Source: Podospora comata | Lineage: Eukaryota > Ascomycota > Sordariomycetes > Sordariales > Podosporaceae | NCBI GenBank assembly: GCA_017354895.1 | Contig: CP071494.1 | Coordinates: 2,418,001 to 2,482,000 of the forward strand | Reading direction: 5' to 3' | Length of the DNA: 64,000 nt | Shown here: positions 48,806-60,707 of the stretch, one piece after another | Numbering within the stretch: the stretch's first letter is position 1 | How the letters are laid out: every line of letters begins with the position of its first letter | Made by a program: the position numbers and the translations under genes | Notes under the pieces: model-generated | What the model was told of the DNA's origin: nothing | Database searches by the model: none | Seen by the model: the letters and a program-made list of their open reading frames with translations, nothing else

Positions 48806-49861
48806 TTACTGCTGCTTCTTCTGCGCAGCCGGCCCCATCTCCTTATCAAACGCCCCATACGACACCTCCAAACTAGCCAGCGCCTTCAGCCCAACCGTCA
48901 AAATAGCCAGCACAATCACCAGCGTGATCAGCGCCATAAAGATGCCTATTTTTTGTCATGTCAGCAACCCACCCCCCCCTTTTTCACTTTCCACTTGTAA
49001 AGACTTACCAGGAGTAAAAAACTGATACTTCTCAAACAACCCCCTCGTATCCCTCTCCGTCTCATTCCCCCTCCTATTCACCACCACCCCCTCAAACTCA
49101 TCATCCAACCCCCTCTTCAGATCCACATGCCCCGTAGCCACCCCGTCAAACTCAGACCTATAAGGCGGCAACTCAGCCGGGTCCGAGAAAACCATAACAG
49201 TGTACCCCTCCCCCTCCTCATCAAGGGCAGACATCCTCTCCCCAAGTCTGTGATCTACACCAACCAATGTCAGCACCACCCTTCACAGTTTGCCATGAAA
49301 GAACATACCATTATCCTCCAGAATCTCCACCCTCTCCTTCTCATCCCCCCCCCCAACAACAGGAGGAAGACCCCTCATCCTCACCTCCAAAAGCTGCATC
49401 GCTCCCCCCTTGACATGTTTGCAGGACTGGGCGACCAGCTCCTTTAGCTCGGTGGCGGAAATCTGCCCGATAACCTCTGCTACACTAAAGGCGGACTTTG
49501 TGTTTTGGGCGCGGGTGGCCTTGCAGAGGTTGGGGGTGTGGAGGCAGTGTTCCGAGGTGCGAATGTCTGCCGCGTGGAGGTTGGGTTGGGAGATGAGGAT
49601 GTACTTGTCTGTTGGGCAGCCGGAGAGGAGGGACTTGGTTGTGGAGAGGACTGAGGAGGATGTTTGGAGTTGGGGGTTGGAGTTCGGAGTGGGGAGGCTG
49701 TAGAGGGAGAGGGGGGGTTAATATTTTGGGGGATATGGCAAGGGGGAATGGGAAACGTACTCGGCGGAGGAGAAGAGGATAAAGGGCGCGGAATCGGTAA
49801 AGGCGTTGACGCTGGTTGCTGCTGTGCAGGCCAGCAGGGTGGCTGCTTGGCTGATATGCAT
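48806..49861 (-). CDS. big1: BIG1-like ER membrane protein (beta-1,6-glucan synthesis; Ac45/VOA1-type)
   Basis: Four exons (49861-49761, 49697-49309, 49254-49009, 48945-48806) encode 291 aa; all three introns (53-63 nt) keep phase. Residues 1-22 are a signal peptide (ATLLACTAATSVNA), followed by FTDSAPFILFSSAE, typical of BIG1 homologues. A lumenal domain with scattered cysteines covers about 35-240. One transmembrane helix (GIFMALITLVIVLAILTVGLKAL) lies near 247-268, followed by a short cytosolic tail ending KKQQ, a textbook KKxx ER-retrieval signal. Yeast Big1 is an ER protein needed for cell-wall beta-1,6-glucan. The family also resembles the V-ATPase accessory protein Ac45/Voa1, so an assembly role for V-ATPase is an alternative. 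The start is the first ATG of the signal peptide. Confidence 0.85.
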
Positions 49862-50314
49862 CGTGTTGTTGGTGTAGGTGAACAAATTGGCTTCAACCGG
49901 GAGAGAAGTGAGGTGAACTTGGCCCTTCTGTCGTTGTCTTGAATCGCGAGGGGTGTTCGATGTTGTATGGTCAGGAAGGTATTCAACACAAACGTCGCGG
50001 ATGGAGGAAGCTGTCTGCGACAAGTAAGGTATGCAGCTGGCTGGGATGGATGATGCAGCTCAGTCTCGCTCCCGTCGTATCCACCAAACCCAAGCCAAGA
50101 CAGGCGCCACCACCAACAGGCCCCCTGCCTGCCACCCGCTGCTGCAAACCAGGCGGTGTGGGACGGCAAGAATCCCGATAACACCAGCCCGCGCCGTTAG
50201 CGAAAAGTTACAGGGGATCAATATCGCCAAAATTACAGCTGCCGGGCCATCAACTCAACCTTCTCAACATCCCACCTCCACCCCGTCACAACCACCCCCC
50301 AATCGCCCCCCAAA
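49862..50314. promoter_or_regulatory. Divergent promoter region BIG1 / RRP17
   Basis: 453 bp between head-to-head starts. It should hold both promoters. No clear TATA box was seen. Confidence 0.5.
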
Positions 50315-51096
50315 ATGGACGGAACCGCCGCCATGTTCGCCCAACCGGGCATGTTCATCCAGCCCCGAGTCCGCAAAACAGCCCCTCCGCCCCCCAAGAA
50401 GCGCAAAGTCCAGCACGCCGTCGAAGAAGTCACATTCGACCGTACAGCCCGCGAAGAATACCTGACCGGGTTCCACAAGCGCAAGCTAGAGCGGAAGAAA
50501 CACGCGCAGCAAATCGCCGAGCAAAAGGCCCGGGAAGAAAGAATTGAGACGAGGAAGCAGGTGAGGAGGAGCAGCAGACTTTTGGTTTTCATGGGAATAT
50601 CTAAAACAGCCTTATTCTGACATGTGTGTGTCTACTACGGTAACAGATTAGGGAAGAGCGCAAACAAGCCCTTGAAGAGCATGTCCAGACCATTCAGCAA
50701 ATTCTTCGCGAAGCCGAGGCAGCCGGGACAGGTACAGCAGGCAAAGACGGGGAGGAGGACGAGGAATGGGGCGGCCTGTCTGACGACGAGGTAGTGGAGG
50801 CGCCCATTGACATGGAGGAGGAGTACATTGACGAAGACAAATACACCACCGTTACCGTCGAGGCTGTTAGTGTGGACCGAGACGGTCTGCACAAACCAAA
50901 AGCTGTCTCTTCCGACGACGACGAGGAGTCCAAAACAGAGAAGCCAGAAGACGAAGACAAACAAGCGACCAAGGGCGCGAAGCATCCCAAAGAGCAAAAG
51001 AAAAAAAAGAAGTTTCGATATGAAACCAAGTTCGACAGACAGCTCACAGAGAGAAAGCAAAAGGCCAAAAAGAGGAAGGCAAGAGGGGTGGAATAA
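50315..51096 (+). CDS. rrp17: Rrp17/NOL12-family nucleolar ribosome-biogenesis protein
   Basis: Exons 50315-50560 and 50647-51096 encode 231 aa; the 86-nt intron is phase 0. The NOL12 domain covers about residues 20-110: a basic opening (PPPPKKRKVQ), then VTFDRTAREEYLTGFHKRKLERKKHAQQ, the family signature, then IREERKQALEEHVQTIQQIL. The middle is acidic (EEDEEWGGLSDDEVVEAP) and the end very basic (KKKKKFRYETKFDRQLTERKQKAKKRKARG), a likely nucleolar signal. Yeast Rrp17 is a 5'-3' exonuclease that trims 5' ends of 5.8S and 25S rRNA in pre-60S particles. It converges with tropomyosin, leaving 279 bp between the stops. Confidence 0.92.
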
Positions 51097-51375
51097 TACA
51101 GACACGGCAGCAATATACATCTTCAGGGGATTGCGGTACCATGACCACCATGTGCTTGGGGTAATTGTGTGTTTGTGTTGTAAAAAGCCGCAAAAACTAA
51201 ATACTGTAGGCAGTGGGAAAACCAGTCCAAACATCCTCCTTCTGTCTCCATCAATCGACATACGGCGTTGAAAACCTCACACCCGAGAACCACAGCCCGA
51301 GCATGTTTGTGAAGAAAAGATGCCGCCGACGAGACCTGTCCCGTACCCAACAACAGCAAGCTGGATGAGCGCCGC

Positions 51376-52152
51376 TTAGATGTTGCCAATCTCGTTTTGG
51401 AAGTCCTCCAGCTCCTTCTGGACGGTGGCGTACTTCTTGGCCATCTCCTCGTACTTGGACTCCCACTGATCGCGCTCCTGCTCGAGAGCCTGGACTTTCC
51501 GCTCGAAGTGTCCGGCCTTGACGTCGGTCTGTCGCAACCTATGGTGAGGTAGATGAGGTTAGCATTGGTCATGACGCCGAATAGGGGTAGACAAGAGGCG
51601 GCATACTTCTCGTTGGCCTCGCGCAAAGTCTTATCTGCTTGCTCAGCCTCTTCCTCGAGAAGTTGGAGTCTCCGAGTCAGCGTTTCGTTCTGGGTTCCGT
51701 GCTGCGCGCCTTCGCTGGCAGCGCTCTTGAGGTCCTTGACCTGAGTTTCGTATTTCTCTACCTCGGACTCTAGAACGCTGTTCTTGTGCGTAAGGGAGAT
51801 GATCTCCTGCTCCTTCTGGAGGTTCTCCTGCTCGAGCGCCTTGACCTTGGCCTGGAGCTCTTCGACCTTGGCAGCAGATTCCTCAGACTCCAAACGGAGC
51901 TGGGTCATTTTCTATGAGTTCACATGGCGCATGTTAGCTCGCTGGAGCAAAACAGAGCCGTTGCAACAACATCCGTGGGCAAACCACAGCAACGACACTG
52001 GCACCGGCACCAGCAACACCGAAACACCAAATGGCGGTCTCTCGTGATGGTGGTGGGTTGTAGTAGGGGGGAACCTGATGGTGGGGCGCCAAACAAGGGT
52101 CCATCTCTCGAATGTTCCAAGACACTCAACTCACCTCCTTGATGCGATCCAT
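51376..52152 (-). CDS. Tropomyosin
   Basis: Three exons (52152-52135, 51911-51607, 51538-51376) encode 161 aa, the same length as S. pombe Cdc8. Exon 1 is only 18 nt (MDRIKE) and is followed by a 223-nt intron, long for this genome; the second intron is 68 nt. The whole protein is one coiled coil with heptads (MTQLRLESEESAAKVEELQAKVKALEQEN.., RRLQLLEEEAEQADKTLREANEKLRQTDVKAG) and the usual fungal end NEIGNI. Tropomyosin wraps along formin-built actin filaments and stabilises cables and the contractile ring, supporting tip growth, vesicle transport and septation. The tiny first exon holds the conserved start, so an ATG later in exon 2 would give a shortened protein. Confidence 0.95.
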
Positions 52153-52757
52153 GGTGGTGTTGGGTGCGTGGAAAAGGTCGATTTGGTTGTAGAGAGGAGG
52201 ACGAGTTGTTGGTGTTCGAGAAAGAAGTCGCGGGTTTGCAGATGTTCAAGTTGAAAGTCGGATGTGTTGGGCAATAAAAGGAGAAGTAAGTGGGTGGATG
52301 AGAGCTGGCAAATGTTGGTGGATTAGGTAGGAAATGAAGACAAGGAAGTGCCCCTCACCTGGCTCACCCTCCACCCCCCTCCACTCCCTCCTCCTGGCCA
52401 GCGGCCGCGTTTCCATTTGCTGCCGACGGGTGGCAGTCACTTGTCTGATCACCACCCCCAGCCTAAAAGGTGGGGCACTGTTGTCAAGCTGCACCAAGAG
52501 CATTCGGCTGCTGCGCCGTTGCTCTGCCAACCAACTTGTTCTTTTTACGGATGCCGGGGGACAGAGTGAGACGCGACCAACACGGCCAGACACCGCGACC
52601 AACCACTGCAAATAGAAATCATTCCACCCTCCTTGTGAAACGGGACATGCCAAACGACTTCCAGACTTCGGACAACAGCAACAGCAACCACGACGTATAT
52701 TCGACACTCGACAATCGCCAGCTGGGAGGCCATTCCCAGATTCAACCCGCTGCGACA
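52153..52757. promoter_or_regulatory. Divergent promoter region tropomyosin / securin-like gene
   Basis: 605 bp between the two starts. The segment 52647-52757 is open in frame with the securin-like gene and could be coding if an earlier ATG is used. No TATA box stands out. Confidence 0.5.
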
Positions 52758-54127
52758 ATGCTGGCAGCCCACCACGACCAGGAGAATGTGTACGTGCACC
52801 AGGCCGGCGCCTCTAATAAACAGCTGGGAGCCAAAACCCCTGGCGCCCGCTATCCGAAAACCCCCCTGAAAATCCCACTCAACGACGAGAATGCCAACCA
52901 CGGACTCGGAGGAGGCAAAGGAGGGCTATTGCAGACCAAGGGAAACAATGGATTGGTAAAGTCGGGCAAGCAGGCCTTGGTGACGCCAGCGGGTGAGCTT
53001 ATTTTCTTGCTTTTGCCAATTGTGCATAGTTCTTCGCTGACAAACATGCAGCACCCCAAACTGGTCGAGCCCCTCTCGGGAACAAAACCACCAATGGCAA
53101 GGCTCGGGCAACTCAGAATACCCAGGGCGGGAAGGGAACTGCTCTCAAGACACCGGGACAGAGGCCGACAACTGCTCAACGACCAAAGCAGGCTGCGCCC
53201 CAAACTGGGCCAGCCAAAGTCGAAGTCCGTGCCGATGTTCAGCCTCCCATTAAGGCCGATGACGAGGTCGAGTACTGTCCACCAAAGCCCAGGGACTTGC
53301 CTTACGAATCCGATGTGCTGCCCGATGGCGTATTAACATTCCAGGGGTTGAAACCCGAGAACCTCTTCAACGACTACTATCGGTACTACTTCAATCGTGT
53401 GGATGGCCAGGGAAAATCGGCCTTGGAAAGGGAAATGGAGGAGCGGCAACAGCGAAAGTTTGCGCGTGGTGATGAGCAGATTCGCTTGGACATGGAGGGG
53501 TTTGACTGGAGCGTGGGGGATGCCCCAGAGAGCCGTGATGTATTTCAGAAACGGCAGGAGACCATCAAGGTGGAAGCTATCCCGGTTGTCAAGAAAGTCA
53601 CTGGGTTGGGCTCAAGACCGCCGTCCACGATTGCCTCCCGTAGAGCAGCCTCGGCTCTTGCTGCACCAATCAACTCCATCCGCGGTGCGCCTGGGAAGAC
53701 CGCGATATTGGCTCCTAAGCCGCAGCCACGAGGCTTGCTGTTGCCCAAGAGAAAGCCAGCCGACAACATTCTCCAACCTGGTACATTCACGCGGGATACG
53801 GCATCTTCAATAATAGCCTCGCGCGATACACTCGGCTACAGCAAGGGCCGTTCTGCCTCTTCAGCAATTCATGGGAGAAAAGAGTCGGTCACCCGAATGC
53901 CAGAGGTTACCCCAAAACCTCGCCCCTTGAGCCGCTGTCTGAGCACAGCTTCTTCTGGTTCCGATGCGACGATAACGCCGGCTCGTTTTGCCCAGTCTTC
54001 GCAAGACTGGAAGAGACCCGACTTTCTCTCGATATTTGATGTGGAGGACGATGACAGCGCTGCGAGCACAGCAGTGCCCCAAGTTGATGATGATGAGGAG
54101 GAATTCCAAATGTCCACAGACTTTTAG
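52758..54127 (+). CDS. Probable securin (Cut2/Pds1-like separase inhibitor)
   Basis: Exons 52758-52992 and 53052-54127 encode 436 aa; the 59-nt intron splits an Ala codon. Three features point to securin. A KEN-like QEN lies at 8-10. A destruction-box RAPLGNKTTN lies at 84-93, closely resembling RAPLGSTKQSN in S. pombe Cut2 as I recall it. An acidic DDEVEYCPP lies at 148-156, like the DIEYMPP of Cut2, the region thought to plug the separase active site. The rest is low-complexity, basic and Ser/Pro-rich with several TP sites (KTPG, PKTPLK) that CDK could phosphorylate. Securin holds separase inactive until APC/C destroys it at anaphase. The start at 52758 has A at -3 and puts QEN near the N-terminus. 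An in-frame ATG at 52647 would add 37 residues. The call rests on short motifs. Confidence 0.68.
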
Positions 54128-55209
54128 ACAGCAACTCGATACAGGCATATTCATTGGAGTAAGGTTGGTTGTGTTCGGATATGGCGTTGGAAGCTGGTTG
54201 CACGGTTTCCAGCATCAACTGGGCTTGCTGGGTTTATGGTTGTAGGGGTATTTGTTTTTGGGTTTATGTTTGAGATTACGGATGTGGGAAAGGGTAGGGA
54301 ATCAGCACTGCGGAATTTGGTGTTATCCAATTTATGTCTCTCTTACTTTGTAATTGATAGGGTCCAACAAGACATTTGCAGGAAGGCTCTTTCTAAACAA
54401 AAGCATTGCTGTACGAATAAAAATAAACATAAGATGATGTCATCGTGACTTCTCTTGGTTTAACTCTGTGATTCCTTTTCCAAGTCAACTTAACTGTGTA
54501 CAACTACCCGGCTCGTTGCGTGGCAGCCACATCTCCGCGTAACGGAAAGTCGTGACCTGGAGGCAGCCTGGTCAATGACCCTGATGACCCCTTTTGTGGA
54601 TTCTCAATGGATGCCCCATCAACCCCTTTTCACCAATCTTCCAGAGCTGAAAGACTGTCACGTGCTCCTCGCCAGGCCACCACAGCTGGAAATCAGGGCA
54701 GGCCAGCTGCGCCACCACGGCCACCCCTTCCACCAGCTACTTACGCTTGGGCCATCCAGGCACGGGCATTGGCGCTGAATGCCAACCGTTTTAGGTTTAG
54801 CGAGACAATGGCTCGCGACTTCATCCTCCTGAACATTCCAATGTCGGAACTTCACTTCTGCCTTTGACAAAGAATCGTGCCGTTGAGCTCAATCACCACA
54901 GCGTCTTCTCGGTCGCCAACAGCAGCGGATTGTCGACATCCATCTCTGCCGCCGCCAGAGTTCATTTACCCGTCTTCGCCAAGCATCCAACACCGCCCAT
55001 CCTTTTTTTTGCGGCGCGGTCTCCGAGATCCTCCCTCCCTTTGTCGGCAAAACTTCTGTCGCGTTGAGGGCCCCCGTGCGCGTCATTTCCGGCCACATCG
55101 CACCTCCTCCAAGTCCACCCTCATTCATGAATGGTATCCCCCCGCGCCGTCGTTTCGAGATATGATGGTTGGAGGACGGAGGGAGCGATAACAGGTATTC
55201 TCTCTCGCA
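54128..55209. other. Intergenic: securin-like 3' flank and SET1 promoter
   Basis: 1.08 kb between two plus-strand genes. T/A-rich 3' UTR-like sequence covers the first 350 bp, then C-rich probable promoter and leader of SET1. No gene was seen. Confidence 0.5.
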
Positions 55210-58200
55210 ATGACTCGAGCTCCTGGCGCGAGTTACGCTCAGTTCTTTCCTGCTGCCCCCCGGGTCGTTGCCAGGGACCGGACAAGGGATCGGGAAGATC
55301 GCGAAGGTCCCAAGGGAAGCACCCTCGATTCGTCGCCTTTGCCAGATGATACCACCAACGGCCACCTCACCTCGCTAGGCCCCGCGGAATCCTGTCCACC
55401 TCAGCAGGACGGGCACATCCCCCCGAGCGCCATGGCCGGCACAAGATTTTCGAGCAGCCAGCTCACCCCTCCAGCTTCCAACGACTCCCCCTCATCCCAT
55501 CTCTCATCAGCTGCCCAGCAGCCGTCGACGACCGTGCGAAACACCAACGGGTATCACGGGCATGTCCCAATACAGAACGAACCGCTCCAGAATGGCACGT
55601 CGAGTGTTCTGCCCAGTGTTCCCGAACGCACCTATGCCCGAGACCCCTCACGCCCGATTCAAACCGTCGTGTGCACATATGATCCTCTCATGGATAAGAA
55701 GCTGCCGAGCGGTGAAAGAATGAAAACAAAACCGAAATATAAGGAGTTTGGATTGGTATGTACGCCCGATACTTATATATACTGGAGAGAGGTGGGGGGA
55801 GGGCGGGGGGGGCGTCGTCTTGCTGTGTGATATTGACTGGCTAATACCGCGCACAGGACGGTCAAGATGACGCTCCCCCCCAAGATCCCCGCCTTGCAAA
55901 GGGTGGCCGCCTCGGTTACATCAACGTCGACTTCCACCATGCGAAGGCACGCCTGCGCCAGACCCCCTACAGTCTCAAGCAGTACAAATACGACCCCAGA
56001 ACGTCTTGCGGGCCCGGCCCTCCGACACAAATTGTGGTTACGGGGTTCAATCCTATCACCCCTTTCTCGACGGTCACCACCTGTTTTGCTGCTTTTGGAG
56101 ACATTGCTGAGAGCAGCAACAAGCTACATCCCGACAATGGTAGTTACCTTGGTTTTGCAACCTTTAGGTACAAAGATACGAAGCCGAATAGGTCGCGGCC
56201 TCAAGTCATTAGTGCCGCCGACGCAGCAAGAAATGCGGTCCGTGCCATGAATAACAAGCAGATTGCAGGGCGCCTTGTTCGAGTCGACTTCGATCCTGAC
56301 GGAAAGAAGAGCTCCGAAATGCTCGTTCAGGCCATCCGAAAAGACTCAGAAAGGCACAACAGTGTCCCATCGACGGCGAGACCTATTCCTACAGGCCCAC
56401 GGGCTAGTGTCCCAGGACCTCCTCCTACTGCGCCGCGAGGTCCAGCTGCCCACAGAGCACCACCACCTCCGCCTCCTATTGCCGGTCGGGGAGCGGGAGC
56501 GGGACCAGTGCCAGTGCCAGGACCGCCATCAACCAGGCCCGTGTACGTGATCGAGACTGAGAGCGTCAAGGACACGATCCGGGAAGCGCCCTTCATCTTC
56601 GTCGCCCACGAGTACGTTCCAGTCCAGCCGTCAACGGTTATGCACATGAGGAAGCGCCTTAAAGTGTACGCCATCGAGACTATTCGCGCCGATAAGAGTG
56701 GCTATTACGTGATTTTTCACAACAGCGACCGGGGTCGCCACGATGTTGAACGTTGCTACAGGGCATGCAATCGGACACCTTTCTTCAATTACCTTATGGT
56801 CATGGAACTCAATACCTACGGGTCAGAGGGCAGGGGCTCAAGGACATCTCGAGAGCCTCGAAGACACAGTCGAAGTCCTGAGCGCAGGCGAGTAGACGAC
56901 CATCGATCACACCGTGATCACGACCGAGGCCGACGTGATGAGGATCGACAGAAACGGGAGGAACAAGACCGACGAAAGCGTGAAGAGGAGTCACTGCTAA
57001 AGGAAGAGAAGGATCAAAGAGCCAAGAACTTCGATCCTGTAATCGAAGCTACCAATGTGGTAATTCAACAGATGAAGGAGCAGCTCATCAGGCACATTCG
57101 AACCAAGATTGCGGCGCCAGCCTTGTTGAATTTTCTTGATCCTGCCAACCAGGTGGCCAGCCGACGGAAGCATAACATTGAAGACCCGCATTCCTCCAAG
57201 CTCTCGATCACTTTTGACGACTCCGACACCAAATCACCGGTTGGCACACCGAATTCCAGAGCGGATCCAATCGAGAGGCGAACTGGTCGACTGGACGTAT
57301 CTGCGCTTCCGCGAATTCGCAAAGCGAAAAATGCTGCTCTCAACGCCCGCAAGCATGCCTTCAACGACCCCTTTGCGCGCCACCGACCTCCCACCCAACG
57401 CTCGACGTTTCGATCTCTTCATGACCGCCTGCAAAGCGATAGCGATGATGACTCGGATGACGAGGTGGATCACAGGTATTTGAATGTTCGGAATACCGAT
57501 GAACCTGAATCTCGACCTCGTAGCCGCTCGTCCACGGATGACGAGGCTACCAAGGAAGACTATGCGTCATGGGGCCCGGCTGAGGAAGATTCGATGACGG
57601 AAGCCAGCTTTGCGTTGACTGACGGGCCGGCTCTTCCCCGAAAAAGAAAGCTGGACTTGCAGATGGAGACGGCTATCAAGCGGCAGAAGAAAACGGACGA
57701 GGAGCTTTTCGGAGTCACCATCAACCGCGTCGACCCAGGTTACCCCTCGAGAGAGCTTTCGCCGGAGGATATTGTGCTCCCCGATGCCGAACACTTGGAG
57801 GAGAGGGACACTGATAGTTCGCGGATGCCGACACCTGTTCCTCAGGGGGCCAAATCCAAAAAGAAGGCCACGAAAACCAAAAAGAAGTCCAAGAAACAGA
57901 TTTTCGAGGAACGTGAAGCCCTCAAACGTCAGCAGGAAGAGATCTTTGAGAAGGAGGCCTCTCTGGCTGCGGATGAGGTCGAGCCAACACCCGATGCTGA
58001 GCCTGAACCGGGCATCAAGGAAGCTGCTCTTGACGAGGAGCCAGATGTCGAGAAAGGAGAGAAACCTCGGAAACTGGACCTTGATGAGAAGATGTATCCG
58101 TCTGAGAAGGTTCGCGCATTTGAGCTTCCTTCGAACTTCATTCTTAACGAAACTTCGCTTCGGGCTTCGGTTCTGCCTGCACTTTCCCACGCTGATCTGC

Positions 58201-59162
58201 CGAATCTGGAAAGATTGAAACAGAGGCAGGGGAGTGGACATCTGGAGCAACCTCAGGTCTGGGCGTGGATGCGGGACCGTGTTCGTGAGCTAAACTCACC
58301 CGATGGTTCGAAGGATACTCCTTGCAGCATTGGCGGCTACTATGTCCCCAATACAACCGGCTGTGCTAGGACCGAAGGTGTCAAAAAGATTCTCAACTCG
58401 GAGAAGTCCAAGTACCTGCCTCACCACATCAAGGTCCAGAAGGCCCGGGAGGAGAGGCAGGCGCAAAACGGGAAGTCGGGCAAGGACTCGGTCCTGGCTG
58501 CCGCAGAAGCCGCAAAGTTGGCGGCGGAAAGCCAGGTTGCTAGAGGCACCTCGCGTGCCAATCGGGCGAACAACCGTCGTTTTGTGGCTGGTCTGCATGA
58601 CCAGATAAGGGGTCTCGGCCAGGATTCGGACGCCTTCAGGTTCAACCAGCTCAAAAAACGGAAGAAGCCCGTCAAGTTTGCTCGGTCGGCCATCCACAAC
58701 TGGGGACTGTACACTATGGAGAACATTCCCAAGGACGACATGATCATCGAATATGTGGGCGAGGAAGTCCGGCAGGTGATTGCAGAGCTCCGGGAGGCGA
58801 GATATCTCAAGAGCGGTATAGGTAGCAGTTATCTCTTCCGAATTGATGACAACACGGTCATCGACGCGACCAAGAAGGGCGGCATCGCGCGGTTCATCAA
58901 CCACAGCTGCATGCCCAACTGCACGGCCAAGATCATCAAGGTGGAAGGCAGCAAAAGGATTGTCATTTATGCCCTCCGAGACATTGCTCAGAGTAAGTTT
59001 ACATCTAATAAGCGACTAGTTTTCCATGATGTGATCATTGGCTAACCTTGTGCTCCAGACGAGGAGCTAACATACGACTACAAATTCGAGCGTGAGATAG
59101 GAGCTACGGACCGCATTCCCTGCCTATGCGGAACAGCGGCTTGCAAGGGCTTCCTCAACTAA
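55210..59162 (+). CDS. set1: SET1 histone H3 lysine-4 methyltransferase (COMPASS catalytic subunit)
   Basis: Exons 55210-55755, 55857-58992 and 59059-59162 encode 1,261 aa; introns are 101 and 66 nt. It methylates H3K4 using S-adenosylmethionine within COMPASS in the nucleus. An RNA-recognition motif covers about 237-345 ([21 protein letters not shown].., [21 protein letters not shown]). A second RNA-binding-like fold lies near 425-500. An Arg/Asp/Glu-rich stretch covers about 510-570. The n-SET region lies near 925-1050 ([18 protein letters not shown]). The catalytic SET domain covers 1121-1238 with [11 protein letters not shown] for cofactor binding and the ELTYDYKFE tyrosine. The post-SET zinc motif ([10 protein letters not shown]) is split off by the last intron and ends the protein at FLN. 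The last exon is essential because the middle frame closes soon after the donor. The start is the first ATG of the open frame. Confidence 0.96.
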
Positions 59163-60707
59163 TGCTTTTAATGTCTTTTCACCCTTGCCCTTTTCTCAGG
59201 CATCTTTCTTTTTCTCAAAAAAAAAATCACCATGGGTCTGGGTTTGGCCACACTTATGGCAGGCGCACGGCTATTCTTTGTCCAAGGAGGAAAAACTGGA
59301 GTCCATATACTCAGGGCGCGCGGGTAGGGCTTATTTCGGGGCAGGCGAAAGCGGGCAGGCAGGCTTCTGAGCAGGTTTGCCCTCTCACTTTTGAGGCTTA
59401 TTCACCAAGCATTTGACAAGCGATTTCAACTCTCACTTTATGCCCGTTTCATCATGACTTGGGTACTTGATTTTGTTTTTCTCCTGCTTTCCCTTTTCTG
59501 GAGCTTATTGATTGGGCTTACTTGTGATAAGGCGGTGCACGGATATGATAATAAAGTCAACGTTGGAGATGAAGACGAAAAAGGAAGGGGAGCAGGCAAG
59601 CAATGGGAAATGATGCTTGCTACCGCAAAAATCCCTTTTGCTTTGATATCGTGGCATACATGTACATAATTGTAGGATTTAAGGAGTCTGGTGAGGGAGA
59701 TTGTGGGGGGGGGGTTATCCAGGCTTGGGATTCGCATTGGGTTTATGGAGTTTGCTGATTAAGGGAATTGGGAGTTTGGAAGAATGGGAGGGTGGTGTTT
59801 GGTGTTCTCAGAGAGTTATAGACAGGCAGAAGCGCGTGGTGCCTCGGTATTGATTTGGTAGCGAAGTAAATGCAGCGCATCGAACTTGTTTTTGGAGATG
59901 TCGAGTATTCACATGTAAACAAAACAGTGGGAGATGCTATAGGCAGTTGGTGAAGTTGACGTCTCTCCAATCTTTTGAAATACAGACGGAGTATCCACGG
60001 AATATTTGACAGAACAGAGTTGCTGGGCCGCTCAGCTGGCAAGAGGGATCGTAGTTTCAGATCTAACATGGAAGTGTTGGTTCCTTCCGCCTCGGTGAGC
60101 CTGCCCAGCTGGTAATTACGCGGTTTAGTTATTGGTATTAATGACAGCGTGGAAATTAAGATAGTGTCTGGGTCACTTTCCTCTTACACTAACTACATTG
60201 TAAAGGCGCTGGAAGTTGTCTGTCATTCTTGAAACTACTCTACCTACATCCCGCGACACTGGACATCATCGACTGCGAGCGGAAGGTCTCTAAGTGTCTT
60301 GGATGCAGGCGGGACTGGGACTGGGACTGGGACTGCGCCCGCGGTTGAAGGCGCGGCCGTCGCTGGTTGACTTGTTGGTTAGAGCTGCTAGCACACAGCA
60401 GCAAGCGTCATCGCCTCCACCGCCGGCTGGCAACGACGCTCCCTCAGGCCCCGGGTCCCGCCAAGAGGAGCTCCTCCGACCGGGAGCTCCAACTGCAACT
60501 GCAGCGGCGCTGCTGATTCTCGACCAAGCTGCGAACCTCCCACTTCCTAGCTCGCCAGAAACACCACGCATCAACACGCCCGCATCCGTCTCGCCATCGT
60601 CGGCCTCTATTTCGAATATACCTACGCTCGTCATTACTTCTGAATCCCCTCCGCCATCTCCCCTCCCCGCGCCTGCAGCAATTGTTGCTCCTCCCCCGAA
60701 GACCAGC
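59163..60707. other. Intergenic: SET1 3' flank and V-ATPase A promoter
   Basis: 1.5 kb without a recognised gene. The segment 60303-60707 is open in the frame of the V-ATPase A start and is described as a finding. A GGGACT hexamer repeat lies at 60311-60334. Confidence 0.5.
60311..60334. repeat. (GGGACT)4 repeat
   Basis: Four perfect GGGACT units, about 370 bp upstream of the V-ATPase A start. Confidence 0.85.

Noticed and set aside
51912-52134. Possible extra exon in the long first intron of tropomyosin
   Set aside because: Joining exon 1 directly to 51911 gives the expected 161-aa protein with an unbroken heptad pattern.
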